Assembly: GCA_036377595.1 (NCBI GenBank)
Contig: DASUYB010000150.1
Span: 19,040-83,039 of the forward strand
DNA length: 64,000 nt
Direction of reading: 5' to 3'
From: Longimicrobium sp.
GTDB lineage: Bacteria; Gemmatimonadota; Gemmatimonadetes; Longimicrobiales; Longimicrobiaceae
The number at the start of each line of letters is the position of its first letter. Positions within the stretch are counted from its first letter, which is position 1. Both the position numbers and the translations under genes were made by a program. Shown here piece by piece: positions 1 through 7,512 of the stretch. The notes below the pieces were generated by a model that was not told where the DNA came from, did no database searches, and worked only from the letters and a program-made list of their open reading frames with translations.

Positions 1-168
1 GAAGCCGTGCGCCGCCGCCACCCCGCCGCTGGTGGTGGCGATGCAGCGGAAGCCGAGCTCCTGCACGAGCATGGCGCTGGCGGCGTCCCACGCGTTCATC
101 ACCAGCAGCGGCTCGTCCCGATGATGGAGCCGCAGCAGCTCCGTCGCGAGCGCGGGTCTCACCGGCAT
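1..168 (-). CDS. isocitrate lyase / PEP mutase family protein, N-terminal part (cut by window edge)
   Basis: Fifty-six codons are visible; the gene runs off the left edge, so its C-terminus is missing. The N-terminus carries the family hallmark NAWDAASA, followed by a Gly/Ala-rich stretch (IATTSGGVAAAHGF) that begins the TIM barrel. Family members cleave or rearrange C-C or C-P bonds of small 2-oxo or phosphono acids using Mg2+, but the catalytic Lys/Cys loop lies outside the window, so the substrate cannot be judged. An ATG at 168 is preferred over one at 176 because AAAGG then sits about 9 nt upstream. The upstream region carries TTGGACCA-type sites like those near the MocR gene at 1919. 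Confidence 0.8.
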   Translation of the reverse strand, partial: MPVRPALATELLRLHHRDEPLLVMNAWDAASAMLVQELGFRCIATTSGGVAAAHGF

Positions 169-187
169 GGGTGCCATCCTTTCGCGT

Positions 188-274
188 GTGGAGATTGGAC
201 CATCACGGGGGCGAGATTAGCCGCGGCGCGTGCCGGGCGGTAGCGCCAAGCGATGGGGATCGGGAATGGTCCAA
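188..274. promoter_or_regulatory. pair of TTGGACCA-type sites upstream of the PEP-mutase-like gene
   Basis: GTGGAGATTGGACCA (188-202) and the inverted AATGGTCCAA (265-274) flank the 5' region of the gene ending at the left edge. The 15-mer recurs exactly at 6781-6795, and related copies lie in front of the MocR gene (1779-1790, 1883-1900). Seen directly: the repeated motif. Inferred: an operator, possibly of the MocR-type regulator. Confidence 0.4.
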
Positions 275-351
275 ATCCGCGGAGACCCCTCCCCGCGATC
301 CGGACGGAAGCCTTGCTCCACGGCGCAAACGCTGACACGGCGCTGAGTTCT

Positions 352-378
352 CCCCTCCCCTGCGAAGCGGGGGAGGGG
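352..378. terminator. GC-rich hairpin downstream of the flavin-reductase-like gene
   Basis: CCCCTCCCCTGC and GCGGGGGAGGGG face each other across a 3-nt loop with one mismatch. It lies just beyond the stop codon of the minus-strand gene ending at 455, but has no U-tract, so it could equally be a dispersed hairpin repeat. Confidence 0.35.
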
Positions 379-454
379 CCGGGGGAGGGGGCCGACCCGC
401 GCCGCGCCAGCGCACGCTGCCCGTGCAGGCGATCTCACCGCGTTGGCCGCGCCG

Positions 455-1138
455 TCACCGCGCACCTGCTCCCGTCAGCGCAGGAGCCCGCACCCGCTTC
501 CCCGGCCGATACGCCTCCTCCGGGATCTCCGCCAGGCGCGAGTGGCCGGCGCGCTCGCCCAGGCCGTAGAGCTGCTGGAAGCTCATGATCAGCGGCCGCC
601 AGCGGTCCGGGTCGATGCGGTTGGGGTGCCCGTCCATGCGAATCGACTCGTGCACGTGGACGCGGACGATGCGCACCTCGAGCGCCACCAGCCCGCCGCG
701 CCGCTCGTCGTCGCGCACGGCCATCGGGTGCACGGCCTCGAGCGTGGCCTCGAGGCTCACCGGGCACTCGAGCACGCGCGGCGGCAGCACCAGGTCCGCG
801 GGCGCCGCCGTCAATCCCGCCGCGCCGAACTTGTCGCGCTCGTGGCGGTAGCCCATGGCCTGCTTGTGCGGCGGCACGGGGTCCGAGCCCGTCGTCTTCG
901 CCAGGCGGTTCACCGCGGCGGCCAGTTCGGCCGATGGCAGGTTCAGCACGCACTCGCCGGTGCGCAGGATGTTCTGCGGGGTGTGCGAGCGCGAGCCGAA
1001 GCCCAACATACAGCTCTTTCCCAGCCACCACGCAGACGACATCGGCGCCAGGTTGGGCGTGTCGTCGGCATTCAGCGAGCTGACCAGCACCACCGGGGTG
1101 CCGAAGTAGAGGATCGCGGGGTCGATGACGGTGTGCAC
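455..1138 (-). CDS. flavin reductase-like (split-barrel FMN-binding) protein
   Basis: The protein (about 227 aa) starts VHTVIDPAILYFGTPVVLVSS and continues with DDTPNLAPMSSAWWLGKSCMLGF. This is the usual opening of flavin reductase-like split-barrel proteins, in which the N..APMSS segment contacts the FMN phosphate. A second conserved stretch, TGECVLNLPS, follows. Such proteins bind FMN non-covalently and reduce it, or act as flavoprotein oxidoreductases of unknown substrate. A GTG start at 1138 is chosen because the family similarity begins there; an in-frame ATG at 1192 would add 18 low-complexity residues. It is transcribed toward the PEP-mutase-like gene. The specific electron donor cannot be read from sequence. 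Confidence 0.8.
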   Translation of the reverse strand: MHTVIDPAILYFGTPVVLVSSLNADDTPNLAPMSSAWWLGKSCMLGFGSRSHTPQNILRTGECVLNLPSAELAAAVNRLAKTTGSDPVPPHKQAMGYRHERDKFGAAGLTAAPADLVLPPRVLECPVSLEATLEAVHPMAVRDDERRGGLVALEVRIVRVHVHESIRMDGHPNRIDPDRWRPLIMSFQQLYGLGERAGHSRLAEIPEEAYRPGKRVRAPALTGAGAR

Positions 1139-1248
1139 GGGTCCGTTCCGGTCCGGGGTTCGCCCCGCCGGTGGGACGCCGGCGGTGTGCATCCAAGCTC
1201 GCCTTGGGGCGCCCGCGCCTCCACCCGGATGTTGCGGACTTCGCGCCG

Positions 1249-1641
1249 CTACTCCGCGATGGGGGTGAGGTGGAGCGCCGCCAGCCGCCATCCCCCGTCG
1301 CCATCCACCCATACCTGGGTGCCACGGCAACGGTCCTCCACGCGCCAGCCGGCGTGCGTCCCCGCCACCTCCTGCCGCCCGACGACGATGGCCGACTCGC
1401 CGAAGACGCGGATCGTCTCCGCCATCCAGCCGAAGCGGTCCCAGCGCAGACGGCCGGCCTCGATCCGCTCGATCCACTCTGCGCGCTCCACCACCCGCCC
1501 GCGCGCCTCCACGCAGGCGAAGTCGTCGGCCAGGAGCGCGTCGAGCCGCGCCGCGTCGCCGCGCAGCTCGGCGGCGGCCCAGTCGTCCGCCAGCCCGGCG
1601 ATCTCCGTTTCCGCGATCTCCATGTCCATCCAGTGCGTCAT
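1249..1641 (-). CDS. nuclear transport factor 2-like (DUF4440/SnoaL-type) protein
   Basis: A small (about 130 aa) alpha+beta protein. Residues such as LADDWAAAELRGDAARLDALLADDFACVEARGRVVER form the N-terminal helices of the NTF2/DUF4440 cone fold, and RGTQVWVDGDGGWRLAALHLTPI forms the closing beta strands. The fold is used by diverse isomerases, hydrolases and ligand-binding proteins, so no reaction is assigned. The ATG at 1641 precedes the conserved part directly; an upstream in-frame ATG at 1770 would add about 43 Arg-rich residues unlike the family. It is divergent from the MocR-type regulator at 1919, sharing a 277-bp intergenic region with operator-like sites. Confidence 0.75.
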   Translation of the reverse strand: MTHWMDMEIAETEIAGLADDWAAAELRGDAARLDALLADDFACVEARGRVVERAEWIERIEAGRLRWDRFGWMAETIRVFGESAIVVGRQEVAGTHAGWRVEDRCRGTQVWVDGDGGWRLAALHLTPIAE

Positions 1642-1756
1642 CCGCCCCCGCTCCCGCGCTGAGGGTGAGCTCCGCCGCGGATCTCCATCCCTCGTCATCC
1701 GACGGTGTACGGCTCCGAACCGATCAATGTGGCCGGAGGATCGAACCATCCTCCAG

Positions 1757-1790
1757 TGCCAAATCTCCATCGACCCACTGGTCCATCTCC
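1757..1790. promoter_or_regulatory. operator-like direct repeats (GGAGATTTGG / GGAGATGGACCA)
   Basis: On the minus strand, GGAGATGGACCA (1779-1790) and GGAGATTTGG (inside 1757-1770) stand in tandem about 20 bp apart. MocR-family regulators typically bind direct repeats in their own promoter region. The site lies between the divergent NTF2-like and MocR genes. Confidence 0.4.
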
Positions 1791-1867
1791 GTTTTCTTGC
1801 GGACTTCTCCAGAGGACTGGCGCGGGGGGATTCGGATCGCTACGGTAGGGGGCGGTTGGATCAAGAG

Positions 1868-1900
1868 ATTGGGCCAATCACCTGGACCGGCGCTGGTCCA
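1868..1900. promoter_or_regulatory. two palindromes directly upstream of the MocR gene
   Basis: ATTGGGCCAAT (1868-1878) is a perfect 11-bp palindrome, and TGGACC-GGCGCT-GGTCCA (1883-1900) is a perfect inverted repeat. They end 18 bp before the ATG of the regulator, a position expected for autoregulation. The role is inference. Confidence 0.5.
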
Positions 1901-1918
1901 AGTACGCGGGAGACGCGG

Positions 1919-3499
1919 ATGGCCGAAGCACCTTCGCTGTTGATCCCCATCGCCCCCGACGCGCGCGAGCCGCTGCAGGAGCAGATCTACCGTGGCCTGC
2001 GCGACGCGATCCTCACCGGCCGCCTGGCGCCCGGCGCGCGGCTGCCGTCCACGCGCACCCTGGCGGCCGACCTCGAGGTCGCGCGCAACACCGTCGTCCC
2101 CGTCTACGAGCAGCTGCGCGCCGAAGGGCTGATCGCGGGGCGCGCGGGCGGCGGCACGCGCGTGGTCGCCGTCCTCCCCGACGCGTTCCTTCGCGTGTAC
2201 GGAACGGACGGGCACCGCACGGGCGCGCGGCGGCCGAACGGAAACGGCCACGGCACGAACGGAAACGGCAGCGGGAACGGGAAGCGGATCCGCCTGAACA
2301 TCCCCTCGACTGGAGCCGCAACCGGCGGGACGATGGCGCCGCCGCGCGTCTCCGCCGCCGCGCTGGCCGTGGGCGGGGTGGAGATGGGATGCTGGAAGCC
2401 GGGCCCGCCGCGCACCTTCCGCCTGGGAGTGCCGGACCACGACGCGTTCCCGGCGGAGCTGTGGGGATCGCTGCTGGCGCGGCGGTGGCGGCGCTCCGGG
2501 CGCGACCTGCTGGCGGCGGGCGATCCCCGTGGATTCGCGCCGCTGCGCGAGGCCATCGCCGAGTACGTGGCCGCCGCGCGCGCGGTGCGCTGCACGCCCG
2601 AGCAGGTGATCGTGACCGGCGGCGCGCAGCCGGCGCTCTCGCTGGCCGCCCGCGCGCTGCTCAACCCGGGCGACCTGGCGTGGGTGGAGGAGCCCGGCTA
2701 CGGCGCGGTGAAGGCCGCGTTCCTGGGCGTGGGCGCGCGCCTCGTCCCCGTTCCCGTCGGCCCCGGCGGCATCCGCGTGGACGAGGGGATGAAGCTGGCG
2801 CCGTCGGCCCGCCTGGCCTGCGTCACCCCGTCGAACCAGCACCCGCTGGGCGGGGCGATGGACCTGCCGACGCGGATCGCGCTGCTGGAGTGGGCGGGGC
2901 GCCACGACGCGTGGATCATCGAGGACGACTACGACAGCGAGTTCCGCTACACCGGCCGCCCGCTGCCGTCGCTGCAGGGGCTGGATCCGTGCGAGCGCGT
3001 GGTGTACGTGGGGACGTTCAGCAAGACGCTGAGCCCGGCGCTGCGGCTGGGCTTCATGGTGGTGCCGAAGGCGCTGGCGGGGGTGATCGCGGGGCTGCGG
3101 AGCGGAATCGACCGTTATCCGCCGTCGCTGGAGCAGGCGGTGCTGGCCGACTTCATCGGCGAGGGGCACTTCGCGCGGCACGTGCGGCGGATGCGCGCCA
3201 TCTACAGCCAGCGCGTGACCCTCTTCCGCGAGATCGCCGCGCAGGAGCTCTCCGGCCTGCTGGAGGTGCCGCCGATCGAGGCGGGATTGCGGCTGCTCGG
3301 CTGGCTTCCCGAGGGCGTGAGCGACCTGCGCGTGCGCGACGAGGCGCTGCGCCGCGGGGTGGAGGTGGAGGCGCTGTCGGTGCACCGCTCCGAACCGGCC
3401 GGCCGCGACGGGCTGCTGCTGGGCTTCGCCGGCTACAACGGCCACGCCACGCGCCGCGGGATGCAGGAGCTGGCGGCGGCGATCCGGGCGTGCCTGTGA
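1919..3499 (+). CDS. MocR/PdxR-type regulator (GntR HTH fused to PLP aminotransferase-like domain)
   Basis: The 526-residue protein begins with a GntR winged helix (about residues 10-85: EPLQEQIYRGLRDAILTGRL, ARLPSTRTLAADLEVARNTV). A hydrophilic Asn/Gly-rich linker follows, then a fold-type I aminotransferase-like domain (about 160-520). The PLP lysine is in TFSKTLSPALR (Lys369), and DDYDSEFRY contains the PLP-binding Asp. MocR proteins such as PdxR, GabR and TauR sense PLP or its amino-acid adducts and control vitamin B6, GABA or taurine genes. Which pathway applies here is not evident because no pdx gene is adjacent. The start is set by the HTH, although the frame is open far upstream. Operator-like palindromes sit immediately upstream. 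Confidence 0.92.
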   Translation: MAEAPSLLIPIAPDAREPLQEQIYRGLRDAILTGRLAPGARLPSTRTLAADLEVARNTVVPVYEQLRAEGLIAGRAGGGTRVVAVLPDAFLRVYGTDGHRTGARRPNGNGHGTNGNGSGNGKRIRLNIPSTGAATGGTMAPPRVSAAALAVGGVEMGCWKPGPPRTFRLGVPDHDAFPAELWGSLLARRWRRSGRDLLAAGDPRGFAPLREAIAEYVAAARAVRCTPEQVIVTGGAQPALSLAARALLNPGDLAWVEEPGYGAVKAAFLGVGARLVPVPVGPGGIRVDEGMKLAPSARLACVTPSNQHPLGGAMDLPTRIALLEWAGRHDAWIIEDDYDSEFRYTGRPLPSLQGLDPCERVVYVGTFSKTLSPALRLGFMVVPKALAGVIAGLRSGIDRYPPSLEQAVLADFIGEGHFARHVRRMRAIYSQRVTLFREIAAQELSGLLEVPPIEAGLRLLGWLPEGVSDLRVRDEALRRGVEVEALSVHRSEPAGRDGLLLGFAGYNGHATRRGMQELAAAIRACL

Positions 3500-3547
3500 C
3501 GGGGGAGTGTGCCCGGCTCGCCCTTCCCGGCTCGCTTAGGCTCGCCA

Positions 3548-3750
3548 CCCCTCCCGTACCGGGAGGGGTAGGGGTGAGGACGCCTGCGCCGGTGGCGGGA
3601 ATTCTCGCGGCGCGGAGTGGCCCCTCCCCCGGCGGAGAGAACCTCAGCGTTGGGACTAGCATCCGGCCGCACTGAAGATTCGAACCCAAGCCAGAGTCAG
3701 CAGGGTGGTGGGATGCTTGTGTGGCCCCCCTCTCCCGGTACGGGAGAGGG
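3548..3750. repeat. two copies of a CTCCCGTACCGGGAG-type hairpin repeat (non-coding stretch 3500-3855)
   Basis: CCCCTCCCGTACCGGGAGGGG (3548-3568) and the related 23-bp palindrome at 3728-3750, centred on CCCGGTACGGG, are near-identical palindromes between the MocR and OsmC genes. The first lies 49 bp after the MocR stop codon and may double as a transcription terminator. A short piece of another dispersed repeat (CCAGAGTCAGCAGGGT) lies near 3690. No gene is visible in 3500-3855. Confidence 0.55.
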
Positions 3751-3855
3751 CGAGCGCTCTAAGGCGCGGGGAGAGGGCGGACCGTTGCAGGCGCAACGCA
3801 CCGTGCTGACCCACGACCATCGTTTCTGCAGGATTCCCAGCCACTGGAGATGAGG

Positions 3856-4362
3856 ATGAGCGGACGCGCGCATCGCTACGAGGTGAAGCTGGAGTGGACG
3901 GGGAACAATGGGACGGGGACGTCGGGATACCGCGCGTACGAGCGCAGCCACGAGCTCTCCGCGGGTGACAAGCCGCCGATCCCGGGCTCGTCCGACCCGG
4001 TCTTCCGCGGCGATCCGAAGCGCTGGAACCCCGAGGAGCTGCTGATCGCGGCGCTCTCGGCGTGCCACCAGCTCGCGTACCTCCACCTCTGCGCCGACGC
4101 GAAGATCGTCGTCACCGCGTACGAGGACCGTGCGGACGGGGTGATGGTGGAGGACGACAAGGGCGGCGGCCGCTTCGAGCGCGCCACCCTGCGCCCGGTC
4201 GTGACCATCGCGCCGGGCGGCGATGCCGAGCTCGCGCGCGAGCTGCACCACGTGGCGCACGAGCGCTGCTTCATCGCCTGCTCGGTCAACTTCCCCGTCG
4301 CCAACGAGCCGGAGATCCGCGTCGCGGAGGCGGCGGAGACGGCGGAGACGGCGGGAGTCTGA
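3856..4362 (+). CDS. OsmC/Ohr family peroxiredoxin-like protein
   Basis: About 168 residues. The N-terminus (RYEVKLEWTGNNGTGTSGYRAYERSHEL) is typical of the YhfA/OsmC branch. The two redox cysteines of the family appear in LSACHQLAYLHLC and ERCFIACSVNFPV. OsmC/Ohr proteins are homodimers that reduce organic hydroperoxides with a Cys pair, using lipoylated proteins or thiols as reductant. The ATG at 3856 is preferred over 3850 because GGAG is then 6 nt upstream. It ends in a short Ala/Glu/Thr repeat (EAAETAETAG). No regulator of the OhrR type is adjacent. Confidence 0.88.
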   Translation: MSGRAHRYEVKLEWTGNNGTGTSGYRAYERSHELSAGDKPPIPGSSDPVFRGDPKRWNPEELLIAALSACHQLAYLHLCADAKIVVTAYEDRADGVMVEDDKGGGRFERATLRPVVTIAPGGDAELARELHHVAHERCFIACSVNFPVANEPEIRVAEAAETAETAGV

Positions 4363-4377
4363 TCCGGGAAAAGAACG

Positions 4378-4460
4378 AACGATCCTCACGCGGAGACGCG
4401 GAGGCGCGGAGAACTCATCGACGAGGTTGGTTCTCCGTGTTCTCCGCGTCTCCTGTTAGA
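4378..4460. repeat. dispersed inverted repeat, 'CGGAGACGCGGAGG' family
   Basis: The left arm TCACGCGGAGACGCGGAGG and an imperfect right arm (TTCTCCGTGTTCTCCGCGTC) can pair into a long hairpin. A better-preserved copy is at 12565-12650, and related elements occur at 33425, 41395 and 55012. Confidence 0.6.
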
Positions 4461-4544
4461 CACGCATGTTTGGTTGCGGCGGCCGACCCATCCCGCCGAT
4501 CTTTGCCGCTGGGTTGATGAGCCACCATTCAAGGAGAGACGAAG

Positions 4545-4724
4545 ATGGCCGCGTTCACCGTCTACAAGGACACCGCGGGCGAGTGGAGATGGACGCTCAC
4601 CGCCGGCAACAACCAGAAGATCGCCAACTCCGGCGAGGGCTACCGGGACCGCGGCGACTGCATGGCCGCGATCGAGCTCGTGAAGCGCGACGCGCCTTCC
4701 GCGCCCGTCGACACGTCGTCGTAG
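4545..4724 (+). CDS. YegP-like DUF1508 small protein
   Basis: This 59-residue ORF reads MAAFTVYKDTAGEWRWTLTA, then NNQKIANSGEGYRDRGDCMAAI and ELVKRDAP. That is the DUF1508 pattern (F.vykd..geWRW.l...Ngk.iA.SgEgY..k..c...i..vk). It has a good Shine-Dalgarno sequence (AGGAGAGACGAAG before the ATG). DUF1508 domains form a compact alpha-beta unit, often duplicated; here only one unit is present, whereas E. coli YegP has two. The function is unknown. It stands alone between OsmC and a methyltransferase on the opposite strand. Confidence 0.85.
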   Translation: MAAFTVYKDTAGEWRWTLTAGNNQKIANSGEGYRDRGDCMAAIELVKRDAPSAPVDTSS

Positions 4725-4792
4725 CCGGACGCAAGCCGGGGAGCCCGACCGCGGGCCCCCCGGCTTCCCCTCCCCCGCCCCACCTCCCCCCA

Positions 4793-5440
4793 TCAATCGC
4801 CCGGCCGCCGCGCCCGGTAGAACGCCATGCTCGCGGCCCACGTGTCGCGCGTGCCGACGACGCGCGCGTCCCCGAATCCCGCCGCGCGCAGGTAATCGAG
4901 CACGCGCGCCTGGGCGTTGTCGCGCATCATCTTGCCCCCGTGGATCTTCCGCGCGATGAAGCTGCCGTGGGCCACGCTCGGCCCGTCGAAGTCCAGCAGG
5001 TGGAAGCGGCCCCCGGGCTTCAGCACGCGCCGCACCTCGCGCAGCGTGGGCTCGCGCGCATCGCGGGGGAGATGGTGGAACATGAGCGACGACGTCACGT
5101 GGTCGAACGACGCGTCCGGGTACGGCAGCTCGTCCGCGAAGCCCTGGTCGAAGGCGATGGCGGCGCCCGCGCGCTCCGCCTTCCGCCGCGCGATGGCCAG
5201 CGCGCCGGGATCGGGATCGAGCCCGACGACCTCCACGCCGGGTTGCCGCGCGATCTCCACCGCCAGTGTGCCGGTGCCGCAGCCGATGTCCAGCACGCGC
5301 TCGCCGGGACGGATCTCCGCGTGCTCCAGCAGCACGCGCCGCGCGCCGTCCGCGCCCAGCAGCCGGGCGACGAGGTCGTAGAACGGCAGCCGCCAGTGCT
5401 TTCCCGCCGCGGGCAGGTACTCCCTCTGCGCGTGAGCCAT
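4793..5440 (-). CDS. class I SAM-dependent methyltransferase
   Basis: About 215 residues with the Rossmann SAM-binding motif I ERVLDIGCGTGTLA, an acidic motif II VVGLDPDPGAL, a post-motif Asp (FDQGFADELPYPDASFDHV), and HHLPRDAREPTLREVRRVLKPGGRFHLLDFDGPS, as in UbiE/Methyltransf_11 proteins. The acceptor is unknown. The start is uncertain: ATGs at 5440, 5443 and 5449 are in frame, and 5449 overlaps the stop of a short upstream ORF as ATGA. The shortest is reported because conserved sequence begins after it. Confidence 0.85.
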   Translation of the reverse strand: MAHAQREYLPAAGKHWRLPFYDLVARLLGADGARRVLLEHAEIRPGERVLDIGCGTGTLAVEIARQPGVEVVGLDPDPGALAIARRKAERAGAAIAFDQGFADELPYPDASFDHVTSSLMFHHLPRDAREPTLREVRRVLKPGGRFHLLDFDGPSVAHGSFIARKIHGGKMMRDNAQARVLDYLRAAGFGDARVVGTRDTWAASMAFYRARRPGD

Positions 5441-5445
5441 CATCC

Positions 5446-5574
5446 TCATCCGCCGAGTTGAAGTGATGCTTCCGCCCGCCGCCGGCGCAGCATGCGGTAG
5501 AGATGCATCGCCGCCAGCGTCGCCGGAAGTGCCTGCAGGACGCCGGTGATCTCGAAGAACACGTCGTCCGGCAC
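5446..5574 (-). pseudogene. short ORF or gene remnant, hydrophobic segment followed by Arg cluster
   Basis: The frame reads VPDDVFFEITGVLQALPATL then AAMHLYRMLRRRRAEASLQLGG, one amphipathic/hydrophobic segment followed by a basic tail. GC-rich third positions suggest it was coding. The frame stays open upstream for about 20 codons without a normal start until it meets a dispersed repeat (5645-5695), so it looks like the 3' end of a gene whose 5' part was lost. Its stop overlaps a possible methyltransferase start (ATGA at 5449). No family recognised. Confidence 0.35.
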
Positions 5575-5644
5575 GAACGGCGCGAGGCTCCAATGGCTAG
5601 AGGTGGCGCGGGTGATGGCCTGTCGCTCGATAACCGACCCCCCA

Positions 5645-5695
5645 GCCTGCGCAGCAGGCTTCCCAGTGTTCCAGCCGCGGGTTCACCCGCCCGGG
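5645..5695 (-). repeat. dispersed repeat copy (AACACTGGGAAGCCTGCTGCGC)
   Basis: The minus strand carries GGGTGAACCCGCGGCTGGAA followed by CACTGGGAAGCCTGCTGCGC. A near-identical copy in plus orientation lies at 10597-10645. Here it overlaps the last codons of the GNAT gene, whose C-terminus (GPDRGHPGPRAGPGG) appears to be encoded by repeat-flanking sequence. Confidence 0.6.
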
Positions 5696-6315
5696 CCCGC
5701 GCGAGGCCCGGGATGACCCCGGTCCGGACCCGCGCCGAGGGCGAGCGCGTCGGCCCACTCCGGCAGGCGCGAGGCGGCGGCGAGGGTGAGCGGCTCGCGC
5801 GGCGGCGAATCCTCGTCACCGAGGGGGAGTTGCATCCAGAGCACGTCGCGCCACGCGCCGGCCTTGTAGCCGATGCGGCGGAAGACGCCGAGCTCCTCGA
5901 ACCCGAGCGCGCGGTGCAGCGCCACGCTCGCCGGGTTCGGCAGCGCGATTCCCGCGAACGCGCCGCGATAGCCCTGCAGCGCGATCACGCGCAGGAGCGC
6001 GCGGTACAGCACGCGGCCGATCCCCCGCCCGCGCGCGGCCTCGCCCACGTAGATCGACGTCTCCGCCGACCAGCGGTACGCCGCGCGCGCCCGGTGCCGG
6101 CTGGCGGACGCGTACGCGAGCGGCTCGCCGCCGTCCTCGTAGACCAGCCACGGATGCCCGCCCGCGAGCCCCTCCTCGATCCTCCCGCGGATCTCCGCCA
6201 CGCTCGGCGGCGCCCACTCGAAGGAGATGTGCGTCTCCGCGACGATGGGGGCGTAGATGGCGTGCATCGCGGCGGCGTCGCCTCCCGTCGCCAGGCGGAT
6301 GCGCGGCATCGTCAC
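5683..6315 (-). CDS. GNAT N-acetyltransferase, phosphinothricin/methionine sulfone acetyltransferase-like
   Basis: The first 170 of 210 residues match the Pat/MnaT branch of GNAT: IRLATGGDAAAMHAIYAPIV, HISFEWAPPSVAEI, the AcCoA loop ARGRGIGRVLYRALL, and ALHRALGFEELGVFRRIGYKAGAWRDVLWMQ. Relatives acetylate L-phosphinothricin or methionine sulfone/sulfoximine. A GTG start at 6315 overlaps the stop of the upstream gene (GTGA), implying translational coupling; ATG at 6309 is the alternative. The last 35-40 residues are Pro/Gly/Ala-rich and unlike the family, apparently a 3' extension into a dispersed repeat. Confidence 0.87.
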   Translation of the reverse strand: MTMPRIRLATGGDAAAMHAIYAPIVAETHISFEWAPPSVAEIRGRIEEGLAGGHPWLVYEDGGEPLAYASASRHRARAAYRWSAETSIYVGEAARGRGIGRVLYRALLRVIALQGYRGAFAGIALPNPASVALHRALGFEELGVFRRIGYKAGAWRDVLWMQLPLGDEDSPPREPLTLAAASRLPEWADALALGAGPDRGHPGPRAGPGG

Positions 6316-6638
6316 GACGCGGACCCGGAGGGCGCCAGCCGCACCTCGTAGTGCGCGGACTTCGCGTCGAAGCGGGCCAGGAGCGCGCGGGCGGCGTCGG
6401 GAACCACACCGTGCTCGTAGTTCTCGCCCGCGAACACTTTTACAGCGTCCATCGAGTCGAACAGCATGGTGGTGACGAACTCCACCTCCTCACCGACGTC
6501 GCGGCGATGGAGCCACGCGCCGTGGTAGCCGGCGATCCCGCGCGCCTGGATCCCCGGCAGGATCGTCGTCACCAGCAGGCGCTCGTACGCGTCGGCGTTC
6601 TCGCGCGTCGTCCATCCGTGCCACACGCGGCTGATCAT
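6312..6638 (-). CDS. antibiotic biosynthesis monooxygenase (ABM)-like protein
   Basis: A 108-residue protein: MISRVWHGWTTRENADAYER, followed by ILPGIQARGIAGYHGAWLHRR and EEVEFVTTMLFDSMDAVKVFAGENYEHGVVPDAARALLARFDAKSAHYEV. The pattern is that of a dimeric ferredoxin-like alpha/beta barrel. ABM-fold proteins oxidise aromatic substrates without cofactors or degrade haem, but many are uncharacterised, and no catalytic set can be assigned here. It overlaps the downstream GNAT gene by 4 bp, so the two are likely co-transcribed. Confidence 0.8.
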   Translation of the reverse strand: MISRVWHGWTTRENADAYERLLVTTILPGIQARGIAGYHGAWLHRRDVGEEVEFVTTMLFDSMDAVKVFAGENYEHGVVPDAARALLARFDAKSAHYEVRLAPSGSAS

Positions 6639-6780
6639 CGTCCCCCTTCCTTTCCCGATCGCATGCGATCGCTGTCACATTCCGCATCGCGTCCTCGTCT
6701 CCAATCCGGACCCTGCGGAATCGTCGTGGAACCTGGCCGGCGGAGATGATAGGATGCGGCGTGTGCGTGGATCAACGATC

Positions 6781-6914
6781 GTGGAGATTGGACCAGCGAA
6801 CGGCGTGCGTTTTGGCGCTGGATCGGGGACTGTCCAGCTCCATCTTCATGGCGCAGCCCGTCCGCACGCGCGGACGATCCCTTCGCCCTGATCCGGGGTC
6901 CGCACATGGTCCAG
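6781..6914. promoter_or_regulatory. second pair of TTGGACCA-type sites in a 475-bp non-coding gap
   Basis: GTGGAGATTGGACCA (6781-6795, identical to 188-202) and CATGGTCCAG (6905-6914) lie between the divergent ABM gene and the membrane-protein gene. The gap 6639-7113 has no convincing gene. The shared 15-mer suggests regulation in common with the PEP-mutase-like gene. Confidence 0.35.
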
Positions 6915-7113
6915 TTCGCCAGCCCACGGGCCTTTCTCCGCTTCCGCGACGCCACCGCGGTGTGCGGCGTCCGCTGGTTCCACGAGCCCGGTGCGTGGGT
7001 GGAGCGCGCGCCACGCCGCCCGGCCGACGCGCCGCCCGGCGACGCCACCCCGACCCATCCCAACCTGCGACTGCGATGGACGCGGAACGGCTGAGACATT
7101 CCGAGGTGCACCC

Positions 7114-7512
7114 GTGAGCGCGCGCGACCCGCTGCGCGCGCCGCGGTGGATCTTCCGCGCGGCGGCGATCTACGGCGTGCTGGTGATCGCCCCGCAGTAC
7201 TTCCTGGAGGCGCGCATCGGCCGCGACAACCCGCCGCCGATCACGCATCCCGAGTACTTCTACGGCTTCCTGGGGGTGACGCTGGCGTGGCAGATCGCCT
7301 TCTTCGTCATCTCCGCCAACCCCGTGCGCCTGCGGCCGCTGATGCCGGTGGCGGTGCTGGAGAAGCTGGCGTTCGGCCCGGCCGCGCTGATCCTGTGGGC
7401 GATGGGGCACGCGGCGGGAACGACGGCGGCGTTCGGATGCGTGGACATGCTGCTCGGCGCGCTCTTCCTGCTCGCGTGGCGAATGACCCCCGACGTGGAG
7501 CACCGATCATGA
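7114..7512 (+). CDS. small four-helix membrane protein, unknown
   Basis: This 132-residue protein has about four hydrophobic segments: IFRAAAIYGVLVIAPQYFL, YFYGFLGVTLAWQIAFFVIS, LMPVAVLEKLAFGPAALILW and TTAAFGCVDMLLGALFLLAW. The GTG start at 7114 has GAGG about 7 nt upstream. Its ATGA overlap with the next gene indicates a two-gene operon with the GNAT protein. No family assigned. Confidence 0.7.
   Translation: MSARDPLRAPRWIFRAAAIYGVLVIAPQYFLEARIGRDNPPPITHPEYFYGFLGVTLAWQIAFFVISANPVRLRPLMPVAVLEKLAFGPAALILWAMGHAAGTTAAFGCVDMLLGALFLLAWRMTPDVEHRS

Noticed and set aside
443..1918. N-terminal extension of the MocR frame upstream of 1919
   Set aside because: The frame stays open but runs antisense through two other genes and is Arg/His-rich; the GntR domain begins right at the ATG at 1919.
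6906..7094. A 62-codon plus-strand ORF (MVQFASPRAFLRF...)
   Set aside because: Plausible start but no ribosome-binding site, no recognisable motif and a Pro/Arg-rich tail; it also contains an operator-like site.
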